A stretch of DNA of 22,746 bases, taken from a virus. The stretch is taken from the IMG/VR virus record IMGVR_UViG_3300030108_004773, positions 1 through 22,746 of that record; one strand, 5' to 3'. Shown here in pieces: positions 15,026-20,965 of the stretch. The position numbers were made by a program, and so were the translations under genes. How positions within the stretch are numbered: the first letter of the stretch is position 1; each line of letters starts with the position of its first letter. Under the pieces are notes generated by a model. The model saw nothing but the letters and a program-made list of their open reading frames with translations, was not told the DNA's origin and made no database searches.

Positions 15026-15234
15026 TGCTCAATAAGGGTGACTTGGTTTACTATACTGGACCTGCGTTGGCTCGTAAGAAAGATGGATTTAGTTTGTCCG
15101 GTTCTGCTATGGGAGTAGTGCTTGATCCATCTGCTGGCGACGAGGGTGAAAGAGTAGAAGTGCTCTGGACACACATGGATAAAACATGGGTCGGTCCACA
15201 GTACTGGTTAAAACTAGTAGTGGAGAGATATTAG
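15022..15234 (+). CDS. GDLV-type SH3-like small protein (copy b)
   Basis: This 70-residue protein starts at ATG 15022 (overlapping the uvsE stop) or ATG 15025. Its core is NKGDLVYYTG, then AMGVVLDP, VEVLWTHMDKTWVG and WLKLVV. It shares the G-D-L-V / G-V-V / V-x-W / L pattern of the small family described for the gene at 12721. The stop TAG overlaps the GTG start of the VOC gene by one base. Confidence 0.82.
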   Translation: MMLNKGDLVYYTGPALARKKDGFSLSGSAMGVVLDPSAGDEGERVEVLWTHMDKTWVGPQYWLKLVVERY

Positions 15235-15518
15235 TGAAAATTGATCACGTTGCTATACAAGTGGAAAACCCTAGACTTGCTGCAGATTGGTACGTCGAGA
15301 ACTTTGGAGCAGAACTATTATATGTTGATGACTCCTGGGGCTTTGTTCAGTTTGAGAATGTGAAGTTGGCATTCGTAATAAAAGAACAACACCCGCCACA
15401 CTTTGCTTTTGAAGTGGAAAATTTAGATGGTGGAATTTTACACAGAGATGGGTCTAGGTCTGTATACAAACAAGATCCGTGGGGTAACGCATTTGAATTG
15501 GTGAAATATGAAAGATAA
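15234..15518 (+). CDS. Glyoxalase/VOC superfamily protein
   Basis: This 94-residue protein starts at GTG 15234, six bases after GGAGAG. The more upstream ATG at 15186 lies inside the previous gene and would add residues not seen in the family. It begins IDHVAIQVENP and ends DPWGNAFELVKY, a typical vicinal oxygen chelate module. His5, His56 (PPHFAFEV) and Glu88 (FELV) are placed as metal ligands. It is shorter than the usual 110-130, so loops are trimmed. The reaction is unknown; family members include glyoxalases, dioxygenases and antibiotic-resistance proteins. It overlaps the following DCC-family redox gene by 11 bases. Confidence 0.9.
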   Translation: MKIDHVAIQVENPRLAADWYVENFGAELLYVDDSWGFVQFENVKLAFVIKEQHPPHFAFEVENLDGGILHRDGSRSVYKQDPWGNAFELVKYER

Positions 15519-15843
15519 AGTTTACTATGATGAAAATTGTTATGTGTGTTCACTGGAAATAAATGCCATAAGAACCCGAGGCGAACGATGCGGTATAGAG
15601 TTTATTGATATTAGCGCGGACAACTTTAATCTTGAGGGTGACTATGATACAGAAATGGTTGGAGAGTTTGAAGGCAAACAAACAATAGGCGCCGAAACAT
15701 TCCGTCAAATGTATCACAAGTTAGGGTTTAAACGTTCAGTTGCGTTCAGCAGACTACCTATTATAAGGCAGTTGTTTAACGGAGGATACTGGGTATTTGC
15801 TCATTGGATTAGACCTAACTTACCCAAAAAGAAAACTAAATGA
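15508..15843 (+). CDS. DCC family (DUF393) thiol-disulfide oxidoreductase-like protein
   Basis: A 111-residue protein with YYDENCYVCSLEIN: a C-x-x-C pair at 11 and 14 after the first strand, as in the DCC family, where the signature is usually D-x-x-C-P-x-C. Later parts match too: IEFIDISADNF, then AFSRLPIIRQL and a C-terminal WVFAHWIRPNLPKK segment. Members are predicted thiol-disulfide oxidoreductases. The ATG at 15508 lies inside the VOC gene and the stop overlaps the next ATG as ATGA. A redox or detoxifying role with the VOC protein is suggested by coupling only. Confidence 0.88.
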   Translation: MKDKVYYDENCYVCSLEINAIRTRGERCGIEFIDISADNFNLEGDYDTEMVGEFEGKQTIGAETFRQMYHKLGFKRSVAFSRLPIIRQLFNGGYWVFAHWIRPNLPKKKTK

Positions 15844-16106
15844 TAGTAGATCAAGATTATACACCAACAAAAAAAGTTTGGATACCAAACGATATCAAGA
15901 ACAGTGGAGATATTCTCAAATGGATAGAGACGGCACCTAACAAAGAAGTGATAGGTTGGATATCCATTGGAGAGGGTTTAAAGGTTTTTACAATCACACA
16001 ATCAAATCGATACCTTTGGAAAGATATAGTAAGTGAAATGAGAGCACACGAAGCCTATCTTGTATTGGAACAAACAAAGTTAGTAAAGAAAATAGTTGAG
16101 TCTTAA
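15840..16106 (+). CDS. Hypothetical protein
   Basis: This 88-residue protein starts at ATG 15840, overlapping the DCC gene by four bases. It reads as alternating strands and helices (TPTKKVWIPNDI, ILKWIETAPNKEVIGWISIGEG, VSEMRAHEAYLVLEQTKLVKKI). I see no known motif, cysteine pair or membrane segment. It is probably cytoplasmic and co-translated with the VOC/DCC pair. Confidence 0.8.
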   Translation: MIVDQDYTPTKKVWIPNDIKNSGDILKWIETAPNKEVIGWISIGEGLKVFTITQSNRYLWKDIVSEMRAHEAYLVLEQTKLVKKIVES

Positions 16107-16137
16107 TTAAATTTAAATTAACATGGAGTATGGCAAA

Positions 16138-16236
16138 ATGGGTGAACAGATAGGAGTACAGTTACTTTTACTTTTTTTATTTGGTTTTTTTATATTATGG
16201 TTGGTAGGTGATAATGATGAAGATGACGAACGCTGA
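16138..16236 (+). CDS. 32-residue single-span membrane peptide
   Basis: ATG 16138 follows GGAG by nine bases. The product starts MGEQIGVQ, has one strongly hydrophobic span (LLLLFLFGFFILWLV) and ends with a very acidic tail (GDNDEDDER). The ending overlaps the next gene by about 20 bases in another frame. A one-span peptide with a charged tail is typical of small phage membrane proteins. The function is not known. Confidence 0.6.
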   Translation: MGEQIGVQLLLLFLFGFFILWLVGDNDEDDER

Positions 16237-16684
16237 TTACTTTAAAAAATGGAACCCTGATATAGATTACCGCCAAAATCCACATCTTTATAGAGTTGGT
16301 CGAGGTCAGCAAGGTGTACTTATCTGTGAACCTTATAAATCGGAGATATGCGCTCACTGGCGATTCAAAACGCCACCGGAAGCGCAAATTAGTAGTCAAC
16401 AAATATTAAAAATGTTCTATGATTTTCTGGACATAAATGATTTTGTTGGTGCAGATATGGCGAAAAAGTATTTGCACATGGGTTTTACTCGCGCCAGACG
16501 CTACGCTAATCACAGAGATGGCAAAAAGTACAATGATGACGGTACGATAATACCACAAGAACCTGATGCGCTTACATGCGATAAGTCTATATCTGCTCGT
16601 ATTTTCTATGCTTGCTGGAAAGAAGCAAGAGAGAATGAAAAATACTTGACACTTAAAAAAAATCATAAGAAGATGCATGAATGA
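16217..16684 (+). CDS. DUF4385-like protein
   Basis: This protein of about 155 residues has strong conserved blocks: YFKKWNPDIDYRQNPHLY, RVGRGQQGVLICEPYKSEI, HWRFKTPPEA, then DFVGADMAKKYLHMGFTRARRYANH and IFYACWKEAR. These match the DUF4385 family, which is found in bacteria and phages and has no established activity. The start may be ATG 16217 (six bases after AGGTG), 16214 or GTG 16208. The R-rich FTRARRYANH helix hints at nucleic-acid contact, but that is speculation. Its stop overlaps the following GDLV protein as ATGA. Confidence 0.88.
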   Translation: MKMTNADYFKKWNPDIDYRQNPHLYRVGRGQQGVLICEPYKSEICAHWRFKTPPEAQISSQQILKMFYDFLDINDFVGADMAKKYLHMGFTRARRYANHRDGKKYNDDGTIIPQEPDALTCDKSISARIFYACWKEARENEKYLTLKKNHKKMHE

Positions 16685-16899
16685 AGGTTGGTGATCTCGT
16701 TCAATACATAAGAGATATGCCAACGTCATTTGTTGAGTTTCAAAACGGTGTAAGGCAAAACGATATTGGTTTAATCACTGATGCGCTAGCAAATGGAACA
16801 ACTGTAAGAGTAAAGTGGTTAAAAAGTAATGATGAGTTCTGGATGGGTAAGAATCATTTAGAGGTTATAAGTGGAAGACAAGAAAAAGAAAACAATTGA
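16681..16899 (+). CDS. GDLV-type SH3-like small protein (copy c)
   Basis: This 72-residue protein starts at ATG 16681 by ATGA coupling. It reads MKVGDLVQYI, DIGLITDAL, TTVRVKWLKSNDEFWMG and HLEVIS, the clearest example of the family pattern (G-D-L-V, then G-L-I, then V-K-W, a late Trp and L-x-V). A small beta barrel is predicted. The next gene begins within its last 29 bases. Confidence 0.85.
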   Translation: MKVGDLVQYIRDMPTSFVEFQNGVRQNDIGLITDALANGTTVRVKWLKSNDEFWMGKNHLEVISGRQEKENN

Positions 16900-17374
16900 T
16901 TATATAAATGAAGTTCTTAGACCACCCAGGGAAGAGTTTGGCGGTTTACCTGTTTGCCCATTTGCCGGTCCAGAGTTGGACAATGGTAAATTAATGATTG
17001 ATATTATTAGTGAACAAAAAAGTTTAGATTTTTTGCTTGATGAATATAAAAACTCAAAATACAATAGTGCCCTATTCATTCTGGAATTACCGGATGGAGA
17101 AACTCTTTCAAAAGACGAGACAAAGGAATTTCAAGTGTTTGTTAATAAAGTTATAAGGTACAAAGGTTATAAAGATATCAGGACGATATGCTTTAATCCT
17201 CGTGATTCTGTATCAATAAATGGCTTTAATCCGAGAGGAAAAGCACCTTATTTTCTAATTAATATAGCAGGCAGGAAAGAACTGCATAAAGCACATAAGT
17301 CCTTGACAAAGACAAGTTACTATGATAACATGGATGTCAAGTACAAGAGTTTTTTGAAAATTGGAGGTAAATAA
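16871..17374 (+). CDS. Conserved hypothetical protein (CPFA / AHKSLTKT motifs)
   Basis: This 167-residue protein starts at GTG 16871 after GAGG, inside the previous gene. Notable blocks are RPPREEFGGLPVCPFAGPEL near the start, a central strand-helix segment ALFILELPDGETLSKDE, then ICFNPRDSVSINGFNPRGKAPYFLINIA and AHKSLTKTSYYDNM. I recall relatives in marine T4-like contigs and some bacteria, always unannotated. The Cys-Pro-Phe-Ala site, paired with a conserved Asn/Arg loop, could be catalytic, but I can name no reaction. It is followed by a zinc-ribbon gene that starts at its stop codon. Confidence 0.82.
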   Translation: MEDKKKKTIDYINEVLRPPREEFGGLPVCPFAGPELDNGKLMIDIISEQKSLDFLLDEYKNSKYNSALFILELPDGETLSKDETKEFQVFVNKVIRYKGYKDIRTICFNPRDSVSINGFNPRGKAPYFLINIAGRKELHKAHKSLTKTSYYDNMDVKYKSFLKIGGK

Positions 17375-17571
17375 TGGCTGAATGTGTTTCTTGTGGAGAT
17401 AGTTTTAATCCAAAGAGATATCGTCTTGGTTATAGAACCTGTCTGGAGTGTGGTCAAACCCTGGCACTTCAAGAAAAAGTAAGTAAGTCTCGTCGCACTG
17501 CCCCCGCGTTTAACAAGGGTGCTTATCAATACATTACCAATATGGAAATGACAAAGAGCATTGGACGATGA
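17374..17571 (+). CDS. Zinc-ribbon small protein
   Basis: This 65-residue protein has two knuckles, Cys4-x2-Cys7 and Cys23-x2-Cys26 (ECVSCGD and TCLECGQ), separated by FNPKRYRLGYR, the design of a treble-clef or zinc-ribbon fold like DksA/TraR fingers. The rest (SKSRRTAPAFNKGAYQYI) is basic. The start at 17374 follows GGAGG and overlaps the previous stop by one base. It may bind RNA polymerase, ribosome or nucleic acid. From memory this is a common marine T4-like small gene. The stop overlaps the next ATG. Confidence 0.85.
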   Translation: MAECVSCGDSFNPKRYRLGYRTCLECGQTLALQEKVSKSRRTAPAFNKGAYQYITNMEMTKSIGR

Positions 17572-17768
17572 AAGAAGGCGATCTAGTACAACTTTCCAGT
17601 TATGGAAACAAACTAAAATGTTTAAAAGAGTATAAAAACTGTGTTGGGGTGATATCAATACACATCCCAATGAGTAAAAGAATGAAGTATAGAGTTGATT
17701 GGTTTATCAACGGGAAAGTAAAACGGGAAAGACACACAAGAAAAGATTTGAAAAAAGTAAAAAAGTAA
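17568..17768 (+). CDS. GDLV-type SH3-like small protein (copy d)
   Basis: This 66-residue protein starts at ATG 17568 by ATGA coupling and is strongly basic. It reads MKEGDLVQLSS, CVGVISIHIP, YRVDWFINGKVKRER and DLKKVKK. The G-D-L-V / G-V-I / V-D-W pattern places it in the small family. The many lysines and arginines fit nucleic-acid binding better than in its paralogues. It directly precedes the candidate structured RNA. Confidence 0.82.
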   Translation: MKEGDLVQLSSYGNKLKCLKEYKNCVGVISIHIPMSKRMKYRVDWFINGKVKRERHTRKDLKKVKK

Positions 17769-17782
17769 ATGCGTATATTTCG

Positions 17783-17910
17783 TGGAATGGTCGCAACACA
17801 CACTTATGGGTTTGACCTTCAATGGTTGTAGTGAAGGGTGCGTGAGTCGCACAGTTAAAATCAACCTAGTCCTCTCCCTGGACAAAGAACAAACAGGGGG
17901 GATCATTCCA
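17783..17910 (+). ncRNA. Candidate structured, possibly pseudoknotted RNA or cis-regulatory element
   Basis: The gap 17769-17932 has no gene but folds well by eye. A 10-bp closing helix pairs 17783-17792 (TGGAATGGTC) with 17901-17910 (GATCATTCCA), with one G-U. Inside it, 17874-17880 pairs with 17894-17900 (CTCCCTG/CAGGGGG, one U-G), stacked directly on the closing helix. CCTTCA at 17816-17821 pairs with TGAAGG at 17832-17837. GTGCG at 17838-17842 pairs with CGCAC at 17848-17852. GGTTG (17824-17828), in the loop of the CCTTCA hairpin, can pair with CAACC at 17862-17866 and make a pseudoknot. A T-run follows the closing helix. The gene at 17933 has no obvious ribosome site. I do not recognise the class; a riboswitch-like element, a processed small RNA or an attenuator are all possible. 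Confidence 0.6.
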
Positions 17911-17932
17911 ATTTTTTATTTGACTTTTTAAT

Positions 17933-18145
17933 ATGAACAAAGTAGATTATAAATATAAACTTGGTGACTTAGTAGTGACCTCTGCATATTATAGAAACTC
18001 TCCACAATACTTTGGTATTGTAGTAAAAAGAGAGAGGTTCAGTGGTATAAAAAGGTTTCTTTATCAAGTTAACTGGTTGAAAACTGGTTTCGATAATCGT
18101 TGGATACATGAAGACGATATTGTGAAGGTGAATGATGAACTTTGA
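17933..18145 (+). CDS. GDLV-type SH3-like small protein (copy e)
   Basis: This 70-residue protein starts at ATG 17933, about 22 bases after the structured RNA, with no visible Shine-Dalgarno sequence. It reads YKLGDLVVTSAYY, YFGIVVKRERF, YQVNWLKTGFDNRWIHEDDIVKV, the same strand order as its paralogues. The lack of a ribosome site directly behind a structured RNA raises the possibility of translation control by that RNA. Its 3' end overlaps the next gene by about 14 bases. Confidence 0.82.
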   Translation: MNKVDYKYKLGDLVVTSAYYRNSPQYFGIVVKRERFSGIKRFLYQVNWLKTGFDNRWIHEDDIVKVNDEL

Positions 18146-18449
18146 AGTTGGACAACTAGTAACAGTTTGGGTTGACGACCTAGACCCTATACATCGTAAA
18201 AGATGGAAGGGTAAATATGGTCTTATAGAAGAGTTAATGTTTACGGAGCAAAGCAATCGAGATGGTAAACCTAGTTTTATAAAGGTTTTCTTCCCTGGGT
18301 TGCAAGTATACAACAACGTAGAGTTTATTCCAGAAAGAATAAGATTAGTAGAAGACGAAAAACTAAACGCCGAGTTGATATCAAAAAAAGAACATGACAG
18401 ATTTTTAGAAAATGAGCAAGATTTTCTAAATTCTTTAGGAAATGATTGA
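18132..18449 (+). CDS. GDLV-type SH3-like protein with C-terminal helix (copy f)
   Basis: This 105-residue protein starts at ATG 18132 or 18135 after GAAGGTG. The barrel part reads FEVGQLVTVWVDD, YGLIEELMF, FIKVFFPGLQVYN and RIRLVEDEK; the family G-D-L-V becomes G-Q-L-V and the V-x-W strand is V-F-F. It carries an extra charged helix at 80-105 (KKEHDRFLENEQDFLNSL) that the other copies lack. It ends next to the methylase gene. Confidence 0.78.
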   Translation: MMNFEVGQLVTVWVDDLDPIHRKRWKGKYGLIEELMFTEQSNRDGKPSFIKVFFPGLQVYNNVEFIPERIRLVEDEKLNAELISKKEHDRFLENEQDFLNSLGND

Positions 18450-18457
18450 GAGGAAGA

Positions 18458-19375
18458 ATGAAAAAATATAAAACCCCACTGCGCTACCCAGGTGGTAAAT
18501 CGAGAGGGACAAAAAAGTTTTCCCCTTCTTTTCCAAAACAATTTAGTGAGTTTAGAGAACCATTTTTAGGTGGCGGTTCTGTTGCAATTCACGTAAGTAA
18601 AACCTATCCTGATGCAAAAGTCTGGGTGAATGATAAGTATTTTAACCTATACAACTTTTGGATGCAGTTGCGAGACAATGGAGATAAACTATATAAAACT
18701 CTTTTAGATATCAAAATGCCATTGGTTTACGTGTCGAAACCATTAAGGAAAGAAAAAGTCCCCAAAGAGAATTGGGATGTTGATATTATTAATAAAATAC
18801 AAAAGCATCGCGATCTTTTTAACAAAGCAAAAAAAGATATCAATACTGTTGACGACTTTACAAAAGCAGTTTATTTTTATATCTTGAACAAGTGCAGTTT
18901 TTCAGGGCTTGGTGAGAGTAGTTCATTCTCAGAGCAGGCATCCGAACAGAACTTTTCCCTCAATGGTATCAATGCTTTACCTTATTATTCTAAACTTATT
19001 AAAAACTGGAAAATAACTAATATTGATTATGAAGAGGTAATGAATACAAGTGGTGATAATTGCTTTGTTTTTCTCGACCCTCCTTATGATATTAAAGATA
19101 ATTTGTATGGTAAAAATGGAAACATGCACTCTGGTTTTGACCACATGAGATTCTATGAAGACGTTTCTAGGTGCTCTCACGATTGGATGATTACCTATAA
19201 TTCCAATGAGATACTAAAAAAACGGTTCTCTGATTACTTTTTTAACGATTGGGACTTGACTTATACGATGAGATCGACTAATATGTATGTCGATGCTCAA
19301 AAAGAGCGCAAAGAATTATTGATAACAAATTACGAGAGAGAGGTAGACGATGCTAGACCTAAGCAAAGTAGTTAA
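18458..19375 (+). CDS. DNA N6-adenine methyltransferase, Dam (D12) class
   Basis: The start is ATG 18458, four bases after GAGAGGA; TTG 18446 in frame is unlikely. The 305-residue protein has the D12-class order: TPLRYPGGKSR (6-16) for AdoMet, EPFLGGGSVA (34-43, motif I), the NDKY segment (58-61), then a target-recognition region and catalytic DPPYD (207-211, motif IV). The enzyme would transfer a methyl group to adenine N6 in a short site. GATC is the usual Dam-family target, but the sequence alone does not prove specificity. Its last 26 bases overlap the nuclease-like gene at 19350, so the two proteins are translationally coupled. It may protect phage DNA from that nuclease or from host enzymes. 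Confidence 0.94.
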   Translation: MKKYKTPLRYPGGKSRGTKKFSPSFPKQFSEFREPFLGGGSVAIHVSKTYPDAKVWVNDKYFNLYNFWMQLRDNGDKLYKTLLDIKMPLVYVSKPLRKEKVPKENWDVDIINKIQKHRDLFNKAKKDINTVDDFTKAVYFYILNKCSFSGLGESSSFSEQASEQNFSLNGINALPYYSKLIKNWKITNIDYEEVMNTSGDNCFVFLDPPYDIKDNLYGKNGNMHSGFDHMRFYEDVSRCSHDWMITYNSNEILKKRFSDYFFNDWDLTYTMRSTNMYVDAQKERKELLITNYEREVDDARPKQSS

Positions 19376-19871
19376 TTGGGAAAAAGTTTTCCGCGTTATT
19401 GATGGTACACAAAGTCTAAAAAGAAACCAGACGCGCCCACTTCGCACAGAGATTATCGAAATGTCGATTGATAAATATAGTGGTGGGAAATTAAAGTATG
19501 TTGGTGACACTGCTGACGGGATGGATTTTGATGGCGTTGACGGCATTCGATATGAATGCAAACTCCAGAATAAGATTTTTCAACCAAGAACGCTTCACAC
19601 TGCAAAGGTTACTTTAAAAAATCATCGCTCTAAAAAGCAAGAAATCAAACAAACGTTTGATAAGATGATTTTTATTGACGAAAAACAGCGTAAGGTTGGC
19701 GTTGTTGACTATGACAACCTCAAAGTACAAAACCTTGATGCCGTTGCAAATTGTTGGGTTGATGATTGGCGTACAAAAGTTGATATGATTGCTGAAAATG
19801 TGTCTAAAACACAATCAAACTCTGTAAACCTTGAAAAAATCATCTTTGATAAGATCAAAGAGGTTATTTAG
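19350..19871 (+). CDS. PD-(D/E)XK restriction-endonuclease-like protein
   Basis: This 173-residue protein starts at ATG 19350 after GAGAGAGAGG, inside the methylase gene. A likely catalytic core is Glu34/Glu37 in the first helix, then GDTADGMDFDGVDGIRYECK, with Asp59 (or Asp61) followed ten residues later by Glu69-Cys-Lys71, the D-(x)n-E-x-K arrangement. Downstream strands (FDKMIFIDE, KVGVVDYDNLKVQ) complete an alpha/beta fold of the right size for a small homing or restriction nuclease. I recall similar unannotated proteins in marine T4-like contigs. Pairing with the overlapping methylase suggests restriction-modification or degradation of unmethylated host DNA. Activity is unproven, and the spacing could also fit a related repair nuclease. 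Confidence 0.75.
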   Translation: MLDLSKVVNWEKVFRVIDGTQSLKRNQTRPLRTEIIEMSIDKYSGGKLKYVGDTADGMDFDGVDGIRYECKLQNKIFQPRTLHTAKVTLKNHRSKKQEIKQTFDKMIFIDEKQRKVGVVDYDNLKVQNLDAVANCWVDDWRTKVDMIAENVSKTQSNSVNLEKIIFDKIKEVI

Positions 19872-19873
19872 TC

Positions 19874-20221
19874 ATGCCTAAATATTATCAAGCAAGTTTT
19901 ATAGGTCCAGATAATAAACCTTATCAACTATGCGATACTTCACAAACAACAATCGAGAAGAAAGCAAAAGAGAGAGTGATAAAAGAAAACACACCAGTCT
20001 ATGTTGAAGTGGTAGAAATACCTCCATTGTCTCTAAAAGGTTTCGTAAATACACTAAATTTAAAGGAACAACCGAAGAGTCGAGAGGTTATCGCTGTGTT
20101 CGTACCTAAGAAAACTGACAAAGGTTTTAGAGCAAAAAGATTGAAAATTTCAAAGCAAAGAAAGAGGACTAAGAATATCTCTTTTCATCCAAACTTTAAA
20201 TATCTAACACAAATTGCTTGA
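19874..20221 (+). CDS. Hypothetical basic protein
   Basis: This 115-residue protein starts at ATG 19874 nine bases after AGAGG. The N-terminal half is mixed (YYQASFIGPDNKPYQL, VYVEVVEIPPL) and the C-terminal half is very basic (FRAKRLKISKQRKRTK), with a final HPNFKYL segment, which may bind nucleic acid. Its TGA lies inside the TTGACA of the tRNA promoter. No family is recognised. It is the last gene of the methylase/nuclease unit. Confidence 0.8.
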   Translation: MPKYYQASFIGPDNKPYQLCDTSQTTIEKKAKERVIKENTPVYVEVVEIPPLSLKGFVNTLNLKEQPKSREVIAVFVPKKTDKGFRAKRLKISKQRKRTKNISFHPNFKYLTQIA

Positions 20222-20246
20222 CAAATAAATAAAATATAAATATAAT
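20218..20246 (+). promoter_or_regulatory. Consensus sigma70 promoter for the CAT tRNA
   Basis: TTGACA at 20218-20223, exactly 17 bp, then TATAAT at 20241-20246; both boxes match the consensus perfectly. Transcription should begin at about 20253, three bases before the tRNA. TATAAATA at 20235-20242 overlaps it. Confidence 0.9.
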
Positions 20247-20255
20247 GTTTGTATT

Positions 20256-20332
20256 GCTCCCGTAGCTCAGTTGGTTAGAGCAAGCGCCTCATAAGCGCCC
20301 GGTCGTAGGTTCAAGTCCTACCGGGAGTACCA
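20256..20332 (+). tRNA. tRNA with CAT anticodon (Met elongator or Ile2)
   Basis: A complete cloverleaf: acceptor GCTCCCG / CGGGAGT with G1-U72, D-arm GCTC/GAGC, anticodon stem with a mismatch at 27-43, loop CTCATAA, T-arm GTAGG/CCTAC, discriminator A and encoded CCA. It lacks the initiator features (no GGG/CCC in the anticodon stem). The T-arm side GGTC-x2-AGG-TTCAAGTCC resembles E. coli Ile2 (CAT with modified C, reading ATA), whereas the D-arm equals elongator Met. The amino acid is therefore uncertain. It alone among the four tRNAs here has an encoded CCA. Confidence 0.93.
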
Positions 20333-20344
20333 AAGGAGATTACT

Positions 20345-20494
20345 ATGTTTTTTGAAACACCAATATCAGACTGGACACAGATAGCAGTTTTTCTATTGTG
20401 CGCCACTATTTCTATACCCCTCGCCACAATTGGAGCGATTAAACTTTTCATAGCAGTTCAAAATAAATTTCTTGACAAACAAAAAAAAGATTAA
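20345..20494 (+). CDS. 49-residue membrane protein
   Basis: ATG 20345 lies six bases after AAAGGAG. The product MFFETPISDW... has one long hydrophobic helix (IAVFLLCATISIPLATIGAI) and a short basic tail (FLDKQKKD). The stop is at 20492-20494. The bases coding FLDK contain the -35 box of the next promoter. It follows the tRNA on the same transcript. Function unknown. Confidence 0.7.
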   Translation: MFFETPISDWTQIAVFLLCATISIPLATIGAIKLFIAVQNKFLDKQKKD

Positions 20495-20500
20495 TATAAT
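20472..20500 (+). promoter_or_regulatory. Consensus sigma70 promoter before 20534
   Basis: TTGACA at 20472-20477, 17 bp, TATAAT at 20495-20500, both perfect. The -35 lies in the codons Leu-Asp-Lys of the upstream 49-residue gene. Confidence 0.9.
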
Positions 20501-20533
20501 ACCTATATCAATGTTTTTCCAAAAGGAGAGGAT

Positions 20534-20716
20534 ATGAATAAAGCAATGATTTCACGGACGTGTTTTATCGCGTCTCTAGTATCTGTAGCATTTTCTATTG
20601 CTACTTGGACGCTCGTAGGAGATGGCGATCCTGCCCATGCCGAACGATTCGGTATCTTTGTTGGACTTTGGGCACCAACATTAATGGGAATGGCAAATCA
20701 TTTCAAAGGAGATTAA
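20534..20716 (+). CDS. 60-residue two-span membrane protein
   Basis: ATG 20534 follows AAAAGGAGAGG. Two hydrophobic segments (about 8-26 and 39-56, FGIFVGLWAPTLMGMAN) are separated by a short loop with DGDPAHAERF. I recall the FGIFVGLWAPTL motif in small marine phage proteins. It probably spans the inner membrane twice. Its role is unknown. The gene is followed after three bases by another small ORF. Confidence 0.82.
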   Translation: MNKAMISRTCFIASLVSVAFSIATWTLVGDGDPAHAERFGIFVGLWAPTLMGMANHFKGD

Positions 20717-20719
20717 AAA

Positions 20720-20881
20720 GTGAACCTTTATGAATTTGTCATGATGTTCTTCTACGTTTCTCTTTGTACTGGTATTTTATCTATCGGGTGTCACTACACC
20801 GAAAAGATGAGAGAGCAAGATTCAAAGGCAAGAAAATTAGAAGTTGTTATGACTAATTTAGAAAACCCCCTTGACAAATAA
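20720..20881 (+). CDS. 53-residue membrane-anchored protein
   Basis: GTG 20720 is eight bases after AAAGGAG. The product has an N-terminal hydrophobic helix (FVMMFFYVSLCTGILSIG) and a charged C-terminal helix (EKMREQDSKARKLEVV), ending NPLDK. The last codons CTT GAC AAA TAA carry the TTGACA box of the hsp20 promoter. Function unknown. Confidence 0.7.
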   Translation: MNLYEFVMMFFYVSLCTGILSIGCHYTEKMREQDSKARKLEVVMTNLENPLDK

Positions 20882-20900
20882 AATAAGTTTATTATATTAT
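20871..20900 (+). promoter_or_regulatory. Sigma70-type promoter for hsp20
   Basis: TTGACA at 20871-20876. The -10 can be TATATT (20893-20898, 16-bp spacer) or TATTAT (20895-20900, 18-bp). The predicted start at about 20904-20906 coincides with the first base of a strong hairpin. Confidence 0.75.
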
Positions 20901-20903
20901 ATG

Positions 20904-20936
20904 GACTGTTACCACCCAGAGTAGGGAGTAACAGTC
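20904..20936 (+). other. 5'-end hairpin of the hsp20 message
   Basis: GACTGTTAC (20904-20912) pairs perfectly with GTAACAGTC (20928-20936), 9 bp, with an inner CCC/GGG helix and an AGAGTA loop. The stem begins where transcription should start and lies 14 bases before the AAAAGGAG ribosome site, which it does not cover. This fits a 5' mRNA-stabilising hairpin better than a ribosome-site-blocking thermometer. Confidence 0.65.
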
Positions 20937-20965
20937 TAACTCGCTTATAAAAGGAGAAAAATATT

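Noticed and set aside
17783-17910. Interpretation as a tRNA, tmRNA, hammerhead or glutamine riboswitch
   Set aside because: No T-arm, tag reading frame, CTGATGA/GAAA core or glnA-type conserved core is visible, so it is left as an unassigned structured RNA.
17969-18541. 190-codon - strand frame
   Set aside because: It is antisense to three well-supported + strand genes with ribosome sites and family patterns. The translated sequence has no recognisable domain.
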